Below are positions 6,014-7,666 of a stretch of DNA of 7,666 nt, piece after piece. This DNA comes from Candidatus Omnitrophota bacterium (GTDB lineage: Bacteria > Omnitrophota > Gorgyraeia > JABMRG01). The first letter of the stretch is position 1, and each line of letters starts with the position of its first letter. Below the pieces are notes generated by a model. That model had not been told where the DNA came from, did no database searches, and saw only the letters and a list, made by a program, of their open reading frames with translations. The stretch is from positions 1-7,666 of the forward strand of contig JABMRG010000124.1 of NCBI GenBank assembly GCA_013202935.1. The letters are read 5' to 3'. A program made the position numbers and the translations under genes.

Positions 6014-6321
6014 GCCCCAAAAAAAGCCCGATAGCAATAAAAGACGTATTACTCCAAACCTTAAAGGGCATGTCAGGGCAATGCGAGCATACGATCTTTG
6101 CAGAAGAGATAAGGGGCGTGTGGAAAAAAGCAGCAGGAGAAGCGGCAAGTAATCATTCAACCCCCACGCAACTAAGAGGAAAAACCCTTGTGGTAAACGT
6201 CGATAGCCCGATATGGATATACCAGCTCAATATTAATAAAGAAAAGATAGAGAAAAAACTATCAAAACTGTTTCAGGACAAAGGCCACATTAGTATTAAG
6301 TTAAGGGCAGGAGAAAGGTGA
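6010..6321 (+). CDS. dciA: DUF721 protein, probable replicative helicase loader DciA
   Basis: DciA is the widespread bacterial factor that helps load the DnaB helicase where DnaC/DnaI-type loaders are missing. The 103-residue protein has the DUF721 pattern: a central Trp region VWKKAAGEAASNHSTP (about residues 37-52), then a strand pair LRGKTLVVNVDSPIWIYQLN (55-74), a helix (KEKIEKKLSKLF), and a final strand HISIKLRAGE. It lacks the long extensions of some DciA proteins, so it is a compact form. The ATG overlaps the dnaN TGA, and its own TGA overlaps a GTG starting the next ORF, so the set appears translationally coupled. The family call rests on the pattern, not a search. Confidence 0.85.
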   Translation: MSPKKSPIAIKDVLLQTLKGMSGQCEHTIFAEEIRGVWKKAAGEAASNHSTPTQLRGKTLVVNVDSPIWIYQLNINKEKIEKKLSKLFQDKGHISIKLRAGER

Positions 6322-6527
6322 CAGGAAACTATATACACATAGATAAAAAAAGGACCATGTCGGCAGAAAACGTGGTTGCTGTAATACAAAAAAGAGGAAA
6401 GGCTCAAAAGAGCGAGGTAGTAACAACAAGTGGAAATTTTTTTAGCAAGACAAGCGCAAGAAAGCTTATAGAGAGGTTGGAAGGTGGCAAAAAAACCAAA
6501 AACACAAAAATCAGAACAAGCCGCTAA
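6318..6527 (+). CDS. Small basic hypothetical protein between dciA and gyrB
   Basis: A GTG at 6318 overlaps the dciA stop (GTGA) and is preceded by AGGAG (6309-6313), four bases away, so coupled translation of 69 residues is plausible. An internal ATG at 6357 (residue 14) is an alternative start. The product is strongly basic (17 Lys/Arg against 5 Asp/Glu), with a helical-looking middle (AENVVAVIQKRGKAQKSEVV) and a second helix (SARKLIERLEGGKK) followed by a Lys/Thr-rich tail. That two-helix layout could be a small nucleic-acid-binding fold, but no family is recognised. It overlaps the likely gyrB start by 44 nt. A chance ORF remains possible. Confidence 0.5.
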   Translation: MTGNYIHIDKKRTMSAENVVAVIQKRGKAQKSEVVTTSGNFFSKTSARKLIERLEGGKKTKNTKIRTSR

Positions 6528-7666
6528 AATAAAAAAAGCGGAAAAGCCGGACGCGCCAAACAGCTTACAAAAAAAGAAGGTGCAACCAGTGAAAGAGACT
6601 CAGTCAGCAGGGCCCGACCAGAAGGCCCTTGGCCCAAAGTATGACGCAACAAAGATACAGGTCTTGGAGGGCATTGAGGCTGTAAGGCGAAGGCCTGCCA
6701 TGTATATCGGAGACACAAGCACAAGGGGGCTTCATCATTTAGTCTATGAAGTAACGGACAACAGTATCGATGAGGCTATGGCAGGTTACTGCGACACGAT
6801 AGATGTTACGATTCACACAGACAACAGCGTAAGTGTTGCAGATAACGGCAGAGGCATCCCTGTAGATATACATAAACAGCAGAAAAAACCTGCTGTGGAA
6901 GTTGTGCTTACAACCCTTCATGCGGGTGGCAAGTTTGACCACAGGATGTATAAAGTTTCTGGCGGGTTGCATGGCGTAGGGGTAAGCGTAGTCAATGCTC
7001 TTGCGGAGTGGCTTGAGGTTGAGATCCGACGCGACGGCAAAGTCTATCATCAGCGCTATAAAAAAGGAAGAACCGCATCAAAGCTTACCACAATAGGCAA
7101 GAGCCAAAAGACAGGCACAAAGGTCACTTTTAAGGCAGATAAAGAGATTTTTGAAAAAAGCATAGAGTTTAGTTTTGAGACCCTGGCTAACCGCATGAGG
7201 GAGCTGGCGTTTTTAAATAAGGGAGTTAGGGTTACGTTAACAGACGAGAGTAAAGATAAAGAGGTGGAGTTTAGGTTTGAAGGCGGCATAATATCTTTTG
7301 TCCAGCATCTTAATAAGAACAAAAACCCGCTACACAAAAAAGTCATACATGTTCAGAGAGAAAAAGATAATGTTTTTGTCGAGGTGGCGATGCAGTACAA
7401 TGATGGGTATGCAGAGAATATATTCAGCTTTGCAAACAACATCAATACTATAGAAGGCGGGACACACCTTAGTGGTTTTAAATCAGCTCTTACAAGGGTT
7501 GCTAATCAGTACTGCAAGAACAAGAAAATATTTAAGAACTCAGACACAAGCCTTTCAGGAGATGATATAAGAGAAGGACTTACCGCCGTAATAAGCGTCA
7601 GGCTGCCTAATCCGCAGTTTGAAGGCCAGACAAAGACCAAGCTTGGAAACGCAGACGTAGAGGGAG
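6484..7666 (+). CDS. gyrB: DNA gyrase subunit B (3' end outside window)
   Basis: GyrB supplies the ATPase of DNA gyrase, which introduces negative supercoils with GyrA. From GTG 6484, 394 codons are visible, covering the GHKL ATPase and transducer domains. Motifs are IEAVRRRPAMYIGDT, the catalytic Glu89 and Asn93 in YEVTDNSIDEA, DNGRGIP (120-126), GGLHGVGVSVVNAL (160-173), and the ATP-contacting QTK loop (382-384). The Toprim part lies beyond the edge. GTG 6484 has AGAGG seven bases upstream but adds a Lys-rich tail (14 Lys in the 52 residues before Tyr53). GTG 6589, with AAGAAGG eight bases upstream, would give a more usual N-terminus. GyrB rather than ParE is favoured by sequence and the origin location. 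Confidence 0.95.
   Translation, partial: MAKKPKTQKSEQAAKIKKAEKPDAPNSLQKKKVQPVKETQSAGPDQKALGPKYDATKIQVLEGIEAVRRRPAMYIGDTSTRGLHHLVYEVTDNSIDEAMAGYCDTIDVTIHTDNSVSVADNGRGIPVDIHKQQKKPAVEVVLTTLHAGGKFDHRMYKVSGGLHGVGVSVVNALAEWLEVEIRRDGKVYHQRYKKGRTASKLTTIGKSQKTGTKVTFKADKEIFEKSIEFSFETLANRMRELAFLNKGVRVTLTDESKDKEVEFRFEGGIISFVQHLNKNKNPLHKKVIHVQREKDNVFVEVAMQYNDGYAENIFSFANNINTIEGGTHLSGFKSALTRVANQYCKNKKIFKNSDTSLSGDDIREGLTAVISVRLPNPQFEGQTKTKLGNADVEG

Overview
The window is a bacterial chromosomal origin region. Two gene blocks point away from each other from a divergent promoter region at about 3348-3466. The minus-strand block runs leftward as rpmH, rnpA, yidD, yidC and then parA, which is cut by the left edge. 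The plus-strand block runs rightward as dnaA, dnaN, a DUF721/DciA gene, a small unknown ORF and gyrB, which is cut by the right edge. No RNA genes, CRISPR arrays, transposases or phage genes are visible.

The organism is probably a moderately AT-rich diderm (Gram-negative type) bacterium. YidC has the N-terminal membrane anchor plus the large periplasmic domain typical of diderms. The gene order is the classic rpmH-dnaA origin neighbourhood, but recF is absent from its usual place between dnaN and gyrB, and the DciA gene sits there with a stop/start overlap. A lineage such as Candidatus Omnitrophota or another uncultured PVC-like phylum is possible, but that is only an impression from gene style.

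Left part (1-939): partial parA with a TTG start and a good sigma-70-type promoter. Its predicted leader holds two ParB-site (parS)-like sequences. Between that promoter and yidC lie a 22-bp interrupted inverted repeat and a possible 26-codon ORF. Middle left (940-3347): the rpmH-rnpA-yidD-yidC set, which supplies ribosomal protein L34, the RNase P protein, and two factors for membrane protein insertion. The 88-bp yidD-yidC gap contains a GC-rich hairpin and a short tandem repeat.

Centre (3348-4918): back-to-back promoters for rpmH and dnaA, then dnaA. The 81-bp dnaA-dnaN gap contains DnaA-box-like sites followed by a CTA-type trinucleotide run (DnaA-trio) and AT-rich DNA, which together look like a compact origin-unwinding site. 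Right part (4919-7666): sliding clamp, DciA helicase-loading factor, an unknown small basic ORF and DNA gyrase B.

The genes together cover initiation (DnaA, oriC), helicase loading (DciA), processivity (DnaN), supercoil control (GyrB) and origin segregation (ParA/parS). The housekeeping genes are ordinary. The most interesting points are the compact oriC, the parS-like pair inside the parA leader, the near-leaderless rpmH transcript, a Ser in YidC where a conserved basic residue normally sits, and the hairpin/small-ORF region next to parA.
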